Source: Pardosa pseudoannulata (taxonomy: Eukaryota > Arthropoda > Arachnida > Araneae > Lycosidae). From it: DNA of 64,000 bases. Numbering within the stretch: the stretch's first letter is position 1; each line of letters begins with the position of its first letter. A program made the position numbers and the translations under genes. The stretch spans positions 110,638,199 through 110,702,198 of the forward strand of contig CM063502.1 of the NCBI GenBank assembly GCA_032207245.1, given 5' to 3'. The notes under the pieces were generated by a model. It did not search any database. It worked only from the letters and a program-made list of their open reading frames with translations, and was not told where the DNA came from. Shown here piece by piece: positions 36,780 to 48,275 of the stretch.

Positions 36780-37440
36780 ACACTAACAACCCTAATAGGT
36801 AGGTAAGGAATACTGTTATCATAATATAGTATTTTAATATAAGATTAAATGATTTTCATTACTACAGTTTCTCAGTATATCTTACGAGTGTAATGGATTA
36901 CGAATTTATAGCTATTTCACTAATGACAACACTTAATTCAGTATCTTAAACGAAACCTCGTTAAAACCGATTCTCTATCCTAATGTCATTTTAACATTTC
37001 CTACTAACTGTTAATGGCTTAAGATAGTGTTTCATGAGAGTATATATACTTCTATCGGGAAGGCTTTAATATTCAGTGAGAACGAAGATCATTTCACTGG
37101 TTATAGAAGTTTGATGAATAGATTTAAATAGATCGATTTAGAAGGAATCTGATCCCGGCTTAATTTTAAAGCAGCGCTCGAGAATATCACTTTCAATAAC
37201 CACAAGAGAAGTCCATAGCTATGATAGCCAGCAATCGCCACTTGGCATTTACACAACTGACCGGCGTGAATAATAGTCTCCCATTATAAGCTATTGATAT
37301 GTTTAAGGTGTTGAATCTTCAAGAGCCATTTTCTGTGAAATATGACTAACAGCTCTAATTATCAGTGTGAGTTCTCCTGTGAAAGATGATTCATACTCCC
37401 ATGAAATATGACCTTATAATGCGTAAATTTAAATATTTCG
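36780..37440. repeat. Degenerate 0.6-kb repeat, copy 3
   Basis: GACAACACTTAATTCAGTAT (36924), GAAACCTCGTTAAAACCGAT, AACCACAAGAGAAGTCCATA, TTACACAACTGACCGGCGTG and ATAAGCTATTGATATGTTTA align with copy 1 at 35262-35880. Homology continues past the last anchor to GCGTAAATTTAAATATTTC. It lies about 690 bp from copy 2. Confidence 0.8.
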
Positions 37441-37739
37441 AAGAAGTTTCACCTCAAATAAATTTGTTTGTGAAATACTATTCCAATTTAAAATTTCACT
37501 CTATAAAAGCATACGAAATGAAAAATTAATATTTAATATTATGATATAATTACTTTAATTGTAAAAAATTGATATCAATTAAATTTTTTAAAATATAATT
37601 ATTACAATCATAATTTAACAAATTGCTGATTTAAACGAGCATGCTTCATTAAATGAGTGATTAAAATATTTATTTTCAGTTTCCACAGAAAAGAATATGA
37701 TTTATGATAAATGATTTACTTGCATAAATTCATTAAATG

Positions 37740-40105
37740 TGATTTTTATATAGAGAGCCTTTGATATAATAAAAAAACTGCTGAATGCTTTTTTTGTACC
37801 TTTTCAATAAAATTTTTTTTTAAATAAAAGATTTTTTTAATGTTTTGCTGAAGACGCTTTTAAAAATAAAATACTTTTTACAACGTATTTCTCTGAATAT
37901 CTAGAACCAACAGTGGCACAGAAAATCAATAAATCTTTTTACTTTTCATTTTTCATCTGAAAGGTTAATCAAATATCTGTTCGAGTGCTGAAACATTAAA
38001 TGTAAAAGCTTTCTACCCTAAAAAGACCCAATATCAGATGTCCTTACAACAGTAATTGTTGATGGAGATATTTATTTAATCATGACGTGTACAGCTTCAA
38101 ATAAATAACTGGTATTTTTCGATCGCTCTGTTAATTTAACCCTTTCTATTTTAACATTTTAATAAAGAACGAATTAAAAAAATAGCCTAGAACTTTAATT
38201 ATATCCATTCAATGTGATTTTTATATAGAGAGCCGTTTGATATAATAAAAATACTGCTGAATGCTTTTTTGGTACTTTTACTTTGGTACTTTTGGTACTT
38301 AACTCATTTATTCTGAAAATTGATTTTTTTTTAATGTTTTGCTGAAGATGCTTTTAAAAATAAAATACTTTTTCCAACATATTTCCCTGAATATCTAGAA
38401 CCAACAGTGCCACAGAAAAACAATAAATCTTTTTACTTTTCATTTTTCATCTGAAAGGTTAATCAAATATCTGTTCAATTGCTGAAAAGTTTAGTGTAAA
38501 AGCTTTCTACCCTAAAAAAGAGCCAATATCAGATGTCTTTACAACAGTAATCATTGATAGAAATACTTATTTAATCATGAAGTGTACAGCTTCAAATAAA
38601 TAACTGGTTTTTTTCAATCATTCTGTTAATTTAACCCTTCCTATTTTAACAATCCAATACAGAACAAATTAAAAAAAACAGTCTAGAAATTAAATTACAT
38701 CCATTCAAATATGTAAAACACAATTAAAAAATTTAAAGCATGTAAATGAAATTTTATAGTCAAAAGTATATTTTCTGTAAATTACTCATTGTTTTAGTTC
38801 ATTGGTTACACGTATAAAGACAAATTCAATATTTTTTTATAAATATTGTACATTCTTTTCCCACAAAGTTTCCTTTACATAAATAATTTAAAAACATCTA
38901 TGTGATAGTTCTACTTCCTGTGTCTCTCTATTTTATTTTAACTGCTCAATGTTCTTTTTTTTTTGTACCCTTTCAATAAAAACTTAACTCATTTATTCTG
39001 AAAATTGATTTTTTTAATGTTTTGCTGAAGATGCTTTTAAAAATAAAATACTTTTCACTACATATTTCCCTGAATATCTCGAACCAACAGTAGTACAGAA
39101 AATCAATAAATCTTTTACTTTTCATTTTTCATCTGAAAGGTTAATCCAATATCTGTTCGAGTGCTGAAACATTAAGTGCAAAAGCTTTCTACCCTAAAAA
39201 AGAGCCAATATCAGATGTCTTTACAACAGTAAATGTTGATTTGAAATATTTATTTAATCATAATGTGTACAGCTTCAAATAAATAACGTTTTTTTTCAAT
39301 CATTCAGTTAATTTAACCCTTTCTATTTTAACAATTCATTAATGAACAAATTTTTAAAAATAGTCTAGAACTTAAATTACATCTATTCAATGTGATTTTT
39401 ATATATAGAGCCGTTTGATATAATAAAAAACTGCTGAATGCTTTTTTGTACCTTTTCAATAAAAACTTAACTCATTTATTCTGAAAATTGATTTTTTTAA
39501 TGTTTTTCTGAAGATGCTTTTAAAAATAAAATACTTTTCACTACATATTTCCCTGAATATCTCGAACCAACAGTGACACAGAAAATCAATAAATCTTTTT
39601 ACTTTTCATTTTTCATCTGAAAGGTTAATCAAATATCTTTTCGAGTGCTGAAACATTAAGTGTAAAAGCTTTCTACCCTAAAAAAAAGAGCTTATATCAG
39701 ATGTCTTTACAATAGTAATCGTTGATAGAAATATTTATTTAACCCTGACGTGTACAGTTTTAAATAAATAACTGGTTTTTTTCAATCATTCTGTTAATTT
39801 AACTCTTTCTATTTTCACAATCCAATAAAGAACAAATTAAAAAAAATAGTCTAGAACTTAAATTACATCCATTCAAATATGTAAAACATAATTAAAAAAT
39901 TTAAAGTATGTAAATGAAATTTTATAGTCAAAAGTATATTTTCTGCAAATTACTCATTATTTTTGTTCACTGGTGACACATATAAAGACAAATTCAATAT
40001 TTTTATAAATATTGCACATTCTTTTGCCACAAAGTTGCCTTTACATAAAGAATTTAAAACCATCTATTTGATAATTCTGCTTCCCGTGTCTCTCTATTTT
40101 ATCTT
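37740..40105. repeat. Higher-order tandem array: (A-B-tail)(C-D-tail)
   Basis: A monomer of about 0.45 kb occurs four times. It has TTTTTATATAGAGAGCC, CTGCTGAATGCTTTTTTGTA, AATGTTTTGCTGAAGATGCT, CCCTGAATATCT.GAACCAAC, CTTTCTACCCTAAAAA and CCAATATCAGATGTCTTTAC. Starts are at about 37740, 38212, 38941 (left end truncated) and 39391. The second and fourth are followed by the same tail of about 250 bp (ATATGTAAAACA.AATTAAAA to TGTCTCTCTATTTTAT). The whole is thus two copies of a unit of about 1.17 kb, each made of two monomers plus tail. No protein coding is conserved. Confidence 0.92.
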
Positions 40106-42240
40106 AATTTAAGATATTTAAAACTTCTTTCAGTAACGATCATGTTCATTTCATGAAGCAATAAAGGAAACATTGAGCATTAATGTTAGCATTGTTATTT
40201 CAGTGGAATTATACGAATAAAATGTTTTAATTGCAATATTGCAAGCTAGCAACAATCCTTCAAATTTATATTTTAAAATTCACTTAGTGTATATGACATT
40301 ATTGCTGGAATATTTAGCAGTTCTGAAATAGTGTGGTACATTAATTGTAGTTAATAAATTGTATTCTATATATATTCAAGCATATTAAAAGTGTTAATAA
40401 AGAATTATGATATTCAAAATGTTTAGATATGATATAGGCTTTAACATTCATTTTTAAAAGAAATTTATACCGCTTATTCTACTGTATGATTTTTGAAAAT
40501 TCTACGAAAATATTTTTTAAAATTCATCGAACTCATCCAGCTTTATCTGACAGCTAAAAATATTGCATAGCGTTAGAAATATCATATCTAAAGTACCATT
40601 TCTAGAATTTGACAACCTGACATATATTGCTTTTAGAGGTGAGCACTATTAAGACGATACTGAAGCAACAGAAAGTAGCATATCCTTTAACATTAATACT
40701 GAGTATATAAAATAAATATTATGTATGTATTGACTTGTTTGGGACTATATTTCGGAGTAGAAACAAATGTAAAAAATTACAAGTTTCAAGTTATCAGTTT
40801 AAAAGTGTTTAGTAAGAAGTTTGAATAAGTCAAAGAAATATTTTCTTGATTGCACGTTTGATCGATTAATTATGTCAGATAAAGAACTATTATCTATATT
40901 TTAGATTACTTTCCATTTTATACTTTTGTTTGTATCGTATATAAAATATTCCCATGAATATAATTAGTTTCCTTTGGAATACATTTTTTGTTTTAGCTAC
41001 TTAATTATCTATGAACTATTAATTTACATAGTATAAATATCTATGTATTATGAATTTTTAGAATATATAAAATAAATGTTATAAATTTTCAAATTTTCAT
41101 GTAATCAAAGCATTCTGGTAATATTTCAAATAATGTGCAGTATATTTTACAATTAAAAACTAATCAAAATTTTAATTTACTTTTTAAGTAATCACATGTA
41201 CTTAATAAACATTTAATTTAAACATGCTTTTTCCTGTGTGATAATTACTAACTCCTACTTTTTTCCACTCAACCTACGTTAACATGTAATAAGTTAACTT
41301 ATTTCAGCTTCTTTTTTAAACTTTTAAATAAATCTTTTGTATGTCAGGTCTGACATAGTTATAACAGGACTAAAGTTCTGTCAACAAGACAAGTCTATAA
41401 CATCAGACGTATGTTTGACATGCACGTGTCAAACTCGATGCCCTTGAAATGTGCAGTAAATCTTGTATGCTCTTAAGTTGGTTGGCATCAAATCTCCAAA
41501 CCTTTGTAAAATTGCTATTTAAATTGAATGTTTTTACAATTATAATTTTAGAAACCATTTTCAATTAAATAAAATAAAATTTGTAAATTACTTTTTCTTT
41601 TTTTAAGAATCAAAATAATCTTTAATTTTTAGTATATACGCACGCAGCACGCACGAGCGCTCTTTCTGAGTTTCTGAAAACACTAAACATAGTACAGCTT
41701 AACGAAAAAGATATAATGTAATTCCTGAGGAATTGTCAACCATCTTCAACGTTAGCCTCAAACTAGTATCGTATATATATTCATTCACATATATTCCTAC
41801 TTACTTGTTACATATTTATATCTTATTTTCTAATTTATAAAATTATATCTAAATGCCGTAGCATAGTAAAGTTAATTATGAATTCGTACTCCAACTAGCC
41901 TAAATTTTGTTAAATTTAGGAATTAATTAATTACAAAATATAATAAAAATTCATTCCGAGATAGGATTAAAGCATATTTTTATTATTATAAGTATTATAA
42001 AATTTTCAGTCATTTTATTTTATATTTCATTTATTCTTATCCTTTTCATCATCTCCAGCTATACAAATTATGCATATGTAATTAATATATGTTCAAAATG
42101 GTACATAATCTTGTACTAAGCCTTTTTGTATGAAGAAGACACAGTATTAAATATGGAATCAAACATAAAATTAATTGACGGAGAACCGTGGAAGAAAGTA
42201 TTATATTTATAGATAGCATTCAAGTATGGCGTAAAAGAGA
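40106..42240. other. AT-rich non-coding stretch, nothing recognised
   Basis: A short GC-richer patch at 41400-41460 contains GTGTCAAACTCGATGCCCTT and another at 41640-41670 contains CGCACGCAGCACGCACGAGC. Neither can be placed in a family with any certainty. Confidence 0.45.
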
Positions 42241-42620
42241 ACTTGATTTACCAGTCTGGATTTATTACACAGGAAAAAGTCATAGAATTAATTAGGGGTT
42301 TCAGTCAAGCTAGTAGAAAAAGAGGCGTTGTCTGGAGACCTCTCTTGACACTGCGGTCAGTTTCATCTCTCGATGAAAAACTGTCGATTTTTTCGCACAT
42401 CATTCTCTCTCCTCTCTGTCTCCCTTTAATTATTGTCAAGAGATTGGTGATATCTTCTTCAAATGAACGTTAAATAAGCTTTCTGTCTGATCAAGAAGTG
42501 CTTCTGGGGTAGGACACTCCCACTGTTAAAATGATGAGGTCTCTGGGAATGAAGGTTTGTTGCGTCTCTGTCACAACTCACCCCGACGTTTGCGAATTTC
42601 ATTCTTAAATTTACCTAACA
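42241..42620. other. Unclassified GC-richer block
   Basis: Against the AT background this interval is richer in G+C (for example CTCTCTCCTCTCTGTCTCCC and CAACTCACCCCGACGTTTGC). It includes a 76-codon plus frame (42243-42473) with no motif I know. It could be a transposon or LTR fragment. There is no terminal repeat to prove it. Confidence 0.25.
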
Positions 42621-42837
42621 TTAATGCGCAACAGTTCTACACCAATGCTATCTTTATACCCTTAATACGGAGGTACCAAAGTTTTCAATTGTTAGTGATT
42701 TGTCTTTGACACCAAATATTCGGTTACGATTCAGCAAATTATTGGACACTGATAATTTTTTAAGCTAGATAGGACATAGAATTCCTTCTTTTAAATATAA
42801 TAAACTTGTAACTACAAACTATAATGGACTTGAATTA

Positions 42838-43910
42838 AATGTTACAAAATATTTATAAAACATAAAAATCTCGAGAAGAGGAATGCCACAATAATTTTTA
42901 TTAAAGTTAAAATCTCCTTATACACAATCTAATCAATTATCGTTTATTTTTTCAGTATATGTTTATCTTTTACATGTAAATAAAACTGGGAATTTTATTA
43001 TTGTAAAAATTTAAATAATTTTGTTATTGTATTTTAAAATTCTTTATTGTATAAAATATTATGCTGTGGTGTAGTACATTGCTGTTGTTATTTCAAAGCC
43101 AATAATGACCCAAGTTTGCTTTATATCGTTTTTAATTATAGTAAAATGTCACTGATCTATCTTACAATATTCATATATAGAACAAAATACAAGGAAATAT
43201 GCTAAAAAATATATAAAAAATTAAAAAGTAAAAGAAGCACTCTACGTGCTACACCTAAAAGAAAAAAAATTGCCAAAGTCCACTCTTTTCCTTCCTTCTG
43301 AACTACTCCAGCAACCCTATACTTCTTCCGTTATTCTGTGCCGATGCGTTCGTTGTTACATTGTCCTGTGTAAAATGCGTCCTTTCCCGGATCTGTCCAG
43401 AATTACCGGGACTCCAAGGATGGTCCTGAATCGCCTCCTGGAGACCAATCACAACTCTTCAAAACTTGGTGAAGTTTAAGTGCAATGGTTTTCACACCAC
43501 AAGCTTCCTGCAGTCGCGAAAAAAAAATACTTGGGCATGCAACTCACAGCGTGCGAGTGAGGCGAGCAAATCAGTTTCGCAAACCTTATGTAAAACATCG
43601 CTGAACTCTCACAAGTTACAAATTATAGAATTGTTGAACAATTTGTTTTGTTGTTTCACGGTATTCAATCAATTACAATTTGACAAACAATATAAAAAAA
43701 ACAATTTGCAATATAAAAAGAAAATTTTATATTTTGTGTTAAATTCAACTATTTCGGCGATAACTTATTTTCTTGAAATTCTGCAACATCATTTTAAACC
43801 GATATATCAGCCATTATTAAAGGCTTAAAAAATAATAAAAAGTTTTATGAAAATTTCATTAAAATACAAGGTCCCAAAAATTTCAAAAAGTCTAAACTAA
43901 ATTTAACACA
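42838..43910 (+). repeat. Dispersed repeat family, longest copy
   Basis: The left block (42838 to about 43020, starting AATGTTACAAAATATTTATA) and right block (43619-43910, including ATTGTTGAACAATTTGTTTT and TTTCAAAAAGTCTAAACTAA) both match 45886-46240. The central block (about 43062-43617, including GTGGTGTAGTACATTGCTGT and GAGCAAATCAGTTTCGCAAA) is absent there but present at 57164-57895. The locus may therefore be one repeat with a second element of about 560 bp inside it. Plus frames within the central block (43246-43479) overlap in position and partly in sequence with one at 57648-57875, but the second copy lacks conserved ends of the frame. Confidence 0.78.
43706..43818. repeat. Local duplication, copy 1
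   Basis: TTGCAATATAAAAAGAAAAT, then TTTATATTTTGTGTTAAATT, CTTGAAATTCTGCAACAT and a CAGCCATTATTA end recur at 44084-44196, about 377 bp downstream. Divergence is low. Confidence 0.9.
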
Positions 43911-44083
43911 TTAAAAACATTTTGATTACATTAGTATGATATTACAATGATAAAACTAGAAAGCGTCATTTTTTAAATTTAAAATAAGGCTGTAAAACAA
44001 AACACAAGATTTATTGAAATTAAACAGCTATTAAATTGGAAAAGAATTGTTTTGCATTATGAAGCTTATGTCTAGCTTGAAGT

Positions 44084-44196
44084 TTGCAATATAAAAAGAA
44101 AATTTTATATTTTGTGTTAAATTCTGCTATTTCGGCAATAGCTTATTTCCTTGAAATTCTGCAACATAATTTTAAACTGATATACCAGCCATTATT
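44084..44196. repeat. Local duplication, copy 2
   Basis: Second copy of the 113-bp segment at 43706-43818. The copies differ at a dozen or so positions. Confidence 0.9.
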
Positions 44197-45422
44197 ATTC
44201 AATGAAACTGAAGATATAGGCAACAAAATCTGGAATATACGACTGAAGAAATGCTTTTGAAATCAATCGAATTGCATAAATTTGCATTTCGTTTTTTATG
44301 ATAATAAGTCATTAAATAGTGATGTACAGTATAAAAAAGCATTTTACACATCGTTTTGTTTGAAACTTTTATTATTGAAAAAGTAATAGATGTTGTTTCG
44401 TTGAAATACACCAGCTGTTCCTTTGAAGGAAAATCAATAGGATATTTATTACGTATGGATAGCTCGTATTACTTCAAGTATTTGAACACCACTGATATTG
44501 TTTCCTTTTTAAAGTTTTTACAAAATATGTAATTTTAAAATGGGTTAGGATTTTAAAGAGTTTGTGTTTATCTAGTATGCAGAAAAAAATGAAATAATTA
44601 TATACGGAGTATTAATACATAGTATCTTTCAGATTTAAAACATTACCTAAATCTAAAATGTTCTCAGAAAATTTCACAGTTTTCTAAAATATTAAATTGA
44701 AAAATCTAGAAGTTGATATGAATTCAAATACAGTTATTTTTTTTTTAATATTTTATATAATTAAGTGAATATAAATAGTGTGATAATTGTTTAGTATACT
44801 TGAAAAGGGAAACTTTGAATTTCATGTAGAAGTTTCTACTATTTATTAATGTCATTAGTAGACCAACATTTTGTTACAAAATTTACTTATGATGATAATT
44901 TAGGAGGTAAAGCTGTGACAAGATAGATTATACAATTAAAATGGTTGACAAGGGTAGAACTGCTTGAGCACGGCCTTTCTTTTCAAAATATGAAATTTTA
45001 AAAATGTGACTGCCGGCGTGGATGCTCGCAGGTATTCAAAGTAGACACTACGCAGTATGTTCTGGTCTCATTACTCTTAATGTCACAAAAAGGAAACTGT
45101 AGTGCCCCTAATTAAGTGAAACTAATCATAGAGCATAAAATAAATATTAGAGAAATAGAAATGAAGTTCAAAAATAAAGTAGAATGTAACAGCAGATATT
45201 TTAAATTCCATAAGGAAAGTTTATGTCTTCATAAAATTTATTTCCAACGTATATTTTTAAGCTTTCATGTTATAAAGTGGTAACTTCACATCTTTATTTG
45301 TTTGTATTTAGTTACAAAGGCATGTTTTTTCCATAATGTATGGACATTGAAATCGGTAAAAGTATAATCCCTCAACAATCAGAAAAGTTTTCTTTTTAGT
45401 CTAAAGACAAATCTGAAGAGCT
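44197..45422. other. AT-rich non-coding stretch, nothing recognised
   Basis: The minus frame at 44199-44411 is judged spurious. A slightly GC-richer patch at 44940-45110 (CTGCCGGCGTGGATGCTCGC) is unassigned. Confidence 0.45.
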
Positions 45423-45885
<463 letters not shown>

Positions 45886-46240
45886 AATGTTACAAAATAT
45901 TTATAAAATATAAAAATCGAGAGAAGAAGAATACCACAATAATTTTTATTAAAGTAAAAATCACCTTATACACAGTCTAGCCGATTATTATTCATTTTCA
46001 GTGTATGTTTATATTTTACAAGTAAATAAAATTAGGAATTTTATTTGCATTAAATACAATTTATATAAAACATTAGTTTCAAATTATAGAAATGTTGACG
46101 AATTTGTTTTGCTGTTTCAGGGTATTCAATCCATTGTCATTTGAGAACCATACCAAAGGCTTAAAGAATATAAAGTTTTATAAAACTTTCATTAAAAACC
46201 AAGGTTCTAACAATTTCAAAAAGAGTAAACTAAATTTAAT
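45886..46240 (+). repeat. Dispersed repeat family, copy lacking the central block
   Basis: Matches 42838-43020 and then 43619-43910: AATGTTACAAAATATTTATA, CACAATAATTTTTATTAAAG, TAGAAATGTTGACGAATTTG, GGGTATTCAATCCATTG and AAACTAAATTTAAT. The central block of about 560 bp is missing. The left end meets the (TA)n tract exactly. Confidence 0.82.
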
Positions 46241-46583
46241 GTCGGAGTCATATATATGTCGTATCCAGTGATAAGGCGAATGGAATAATTAGTCTTTCTT
46301 AGTAAATCATATCTGTATTCAAAGTAAAGCTTCGTTTTCAAGGCATCACTTGCGCCATTTCCAGTTATTCGTGGAATGTGTTGACAGCTCTATGCCTGCA
46401 CGCCAACTGTCGCCTATCGGTTTGCATACTCATCAAAATCTTCCAAAATGATTCCGCTCGACCGAATTAAAATATTACGCGAGCGTGGGGTTTTTCCATT
46501 TATTCTGTTATTACGAAATAATTCAATTTTAAATTGTTCCCAACTAGCTTAAAATATCCCAAAACCCCCTTTTTAGACCTCAC
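46241..46583. other. Unclassified GC-richer block
   Basis: 46360-46500 is GC-richer (CTCTATGCCTGCACGCCAAC, AATATTACGCGAGCGTGGGG). The string TATCCAGTGATA at 46264 echoes the islands inside the (TA)n tract at 45.4 kb. No family assignable. Confidence 0.3.
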
Positions 46584-46603
46584 TCACACACACACACATA
46601 TGC

Positions 46604-46655
<52 letters not shown>
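46584..46655. repeat. Compound (CA)n(TA)n microsatellite
   Basis: About eight CA units, a short ATGCATATACA bridge, then about 27 TA units. Confidence 0.95.
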
Positions 46656-46657
<2 letters not shown>

Positions 46658-46764
46658 CAGTTTTTCAGTAACTTAAAAAAAGTATAGAAAAAACACACGA
46701 ATATCAAAATTGATGGCAATGCTTGTTTTTTAGAATTTCGAATATTTTTCATTTTTTTAAGTTG

Positions 46765-47125
46765 AAAGTGATAGAAAAACATGGGTAATGCTGAACTTTT
46801 AAATACAATATCTTATCTTCAAGTATCTGTTCTTTTACTCAAGTGCGACTCCTTATGCTCAAAAAGGGATATTGAGAACAAATCAAGAATATGTTCCTCT
46901 TTTTCTGGAGAGATGGACTCGCATCAGAATTCAGTACCATGTGAGCAGGAATTTAACGCAATAGACTCTTAAAAAAATACAAGAGTGTTATCGATAATAA
47001 TGTTTAGAGGGAGGATGTGCCTCACATGTTTCATTTATGTCACGATTCACTATGAAATACAGAGTACAGAATCATTGTGAAAATATTCTAGTCTCTTTGA
47101 AAATAGTTTTTCATGGTGTAGTTTC
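46765..47125. repeat. Diverged direct repeat, left copy
   Basis: Shares with 47912-48275, in order: GAAAAACATGGGTAA.GCTG, AAGTATCTGTTCTT, GCTCAAAAAG, CATCAGAATTCA, GTGCCTCACATGTTTCATTT and ACAGAATCATTGTGAAAATA. Identity is perhaps 70% by eye with few indels. The 63-residue frame at 46781-46972 is interrupted by stops in the other copy. Confidence 0.75.
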
Positions 47126-47478
47126 TTTTATCATACATGTTACATAAGAATTTAAAGAACTCTGAATTATCAGATGACATTTTCCTTTCATTCTATAATT
47201 CTAAAATTTCATGTTATCGCTAGCAGATTTCTTCAAAGATTTTCATTTAAGTATGTGAATTTCTGAATACCTTTTTAGTACTTTAATTTGAAGACTGAAT
47301 TTACAAAATAGTCTTTTTATTTAATACAAGCAGAAACATTCTTTACCATTTCTTCTTAATTGGATACAATATAAATCATTTTGCATTAAAAATAATATAT
47401 GAATGTTAAGGTTATTAGAAATGCACATCTCATCACATCTAATATTAATCTAAGATAATTTTATAGAATATCATTTTT

Positions 47479-47795
47479 CTATAAGGTACACTCAGTATGT
47501 AACAGGTTATTCATATCTGTGAGAAGAGAAATTATTTTTTTTCCAGTATAACGACTCTGAAGGTGGAAGCATTTATCCCACTCTGAAACTGCGGTAGATA
47601 CTCCTCTCCAATGGATAATATTCGGTTGCTGCAAAACACAATTTTTAAAGTCATCTTGCATTTCATCATCGGATTCTTCCACTTAAATGTTTTGATTTCT
47701 CCAAACATATGAAAATAGCAGGTACACATGTCAGGACTGTAAGAGGTATAGTTGAAAACTTTCATTGAAACTTCAGCTAATATACATTCAACCAT
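47479..47795 (-). pseudogene. Mariner-like transposase carboxyl-terminal fragment
   Basis: On the minus strand, one frame (from 47795) reads VFNYTSYSPDMCTCYFHMFG, matching the ..PYSPDL.P.DYHLF segment around the third catalytic aspartate of mariner transposases. After a frameshift the downstream frame (to 47479) reads EEDDE-like acidic residues and then GVSTAVSEWDKCFHLQ and RYTGK, matching the terminal ..GI..L..RWDKC....GDYVEK segment. The position of the catalytic aspartate is tyrosine here (YSPDMCTCY). The frameshift and this loss make it a relic. No terminal inverted repeats were recognised nearby. Confidence 0.7.
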
Positions 47796-47911
47796 CTACC
47801 TGTTAAATTTTGTTTCTCCACATTTTTCTGTTGTAAACAATAGCAACACGTATAAAAATTGTCTTAACAGACTCCTGCTCTGTACATATTGTCCTATAAT
47901 TTAGAGTAATA

Positions 47912-48275
47912 GGAAAACATTGGTAACTCTGAAAAATTTATGTAACCTATCTTGTCCTGAAGTATATGTTCTTCAACTCAAAAATAGTTTGTGATGTTCA
48001 AAAAGTCATATCGTCAAAGAAATACTAATATGTTTGTCCGTCTCAAGAATGATAAGCCGTATCAGAATTTAAAGCCCTGTCTAAAGGACGACTTGTATGC
48101 AGTTCATTCATAATTAAAAAGTACCAGACTGTAATTGATAGTAAAGTTTTGTGTGAAGATGTGCTATACATGTTTCATTCATATCACCATTCACTCTGAA
48201 ATGCTTAAAACAGAATCATTGTTGAAATATTATTGTCTTTTAAAGAAGTAAAACGTAATTTTATGGTATATTTTT
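47912..48275. repeat. Diverged direct repeat, right copy
   Basis: GGAAAACATTGGTAACTCTG, AAGTATATGTTCTTCAACTC, GTTCAAAAAGTCATAT, TATCAGAATTTAAAGCCCTG, TATACATGTTTCATTCATAT and ACAGAATCATTGTTGAAATA align with 46765-47125. The two copies flank the mariner fragment. Confidence 0.75.
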
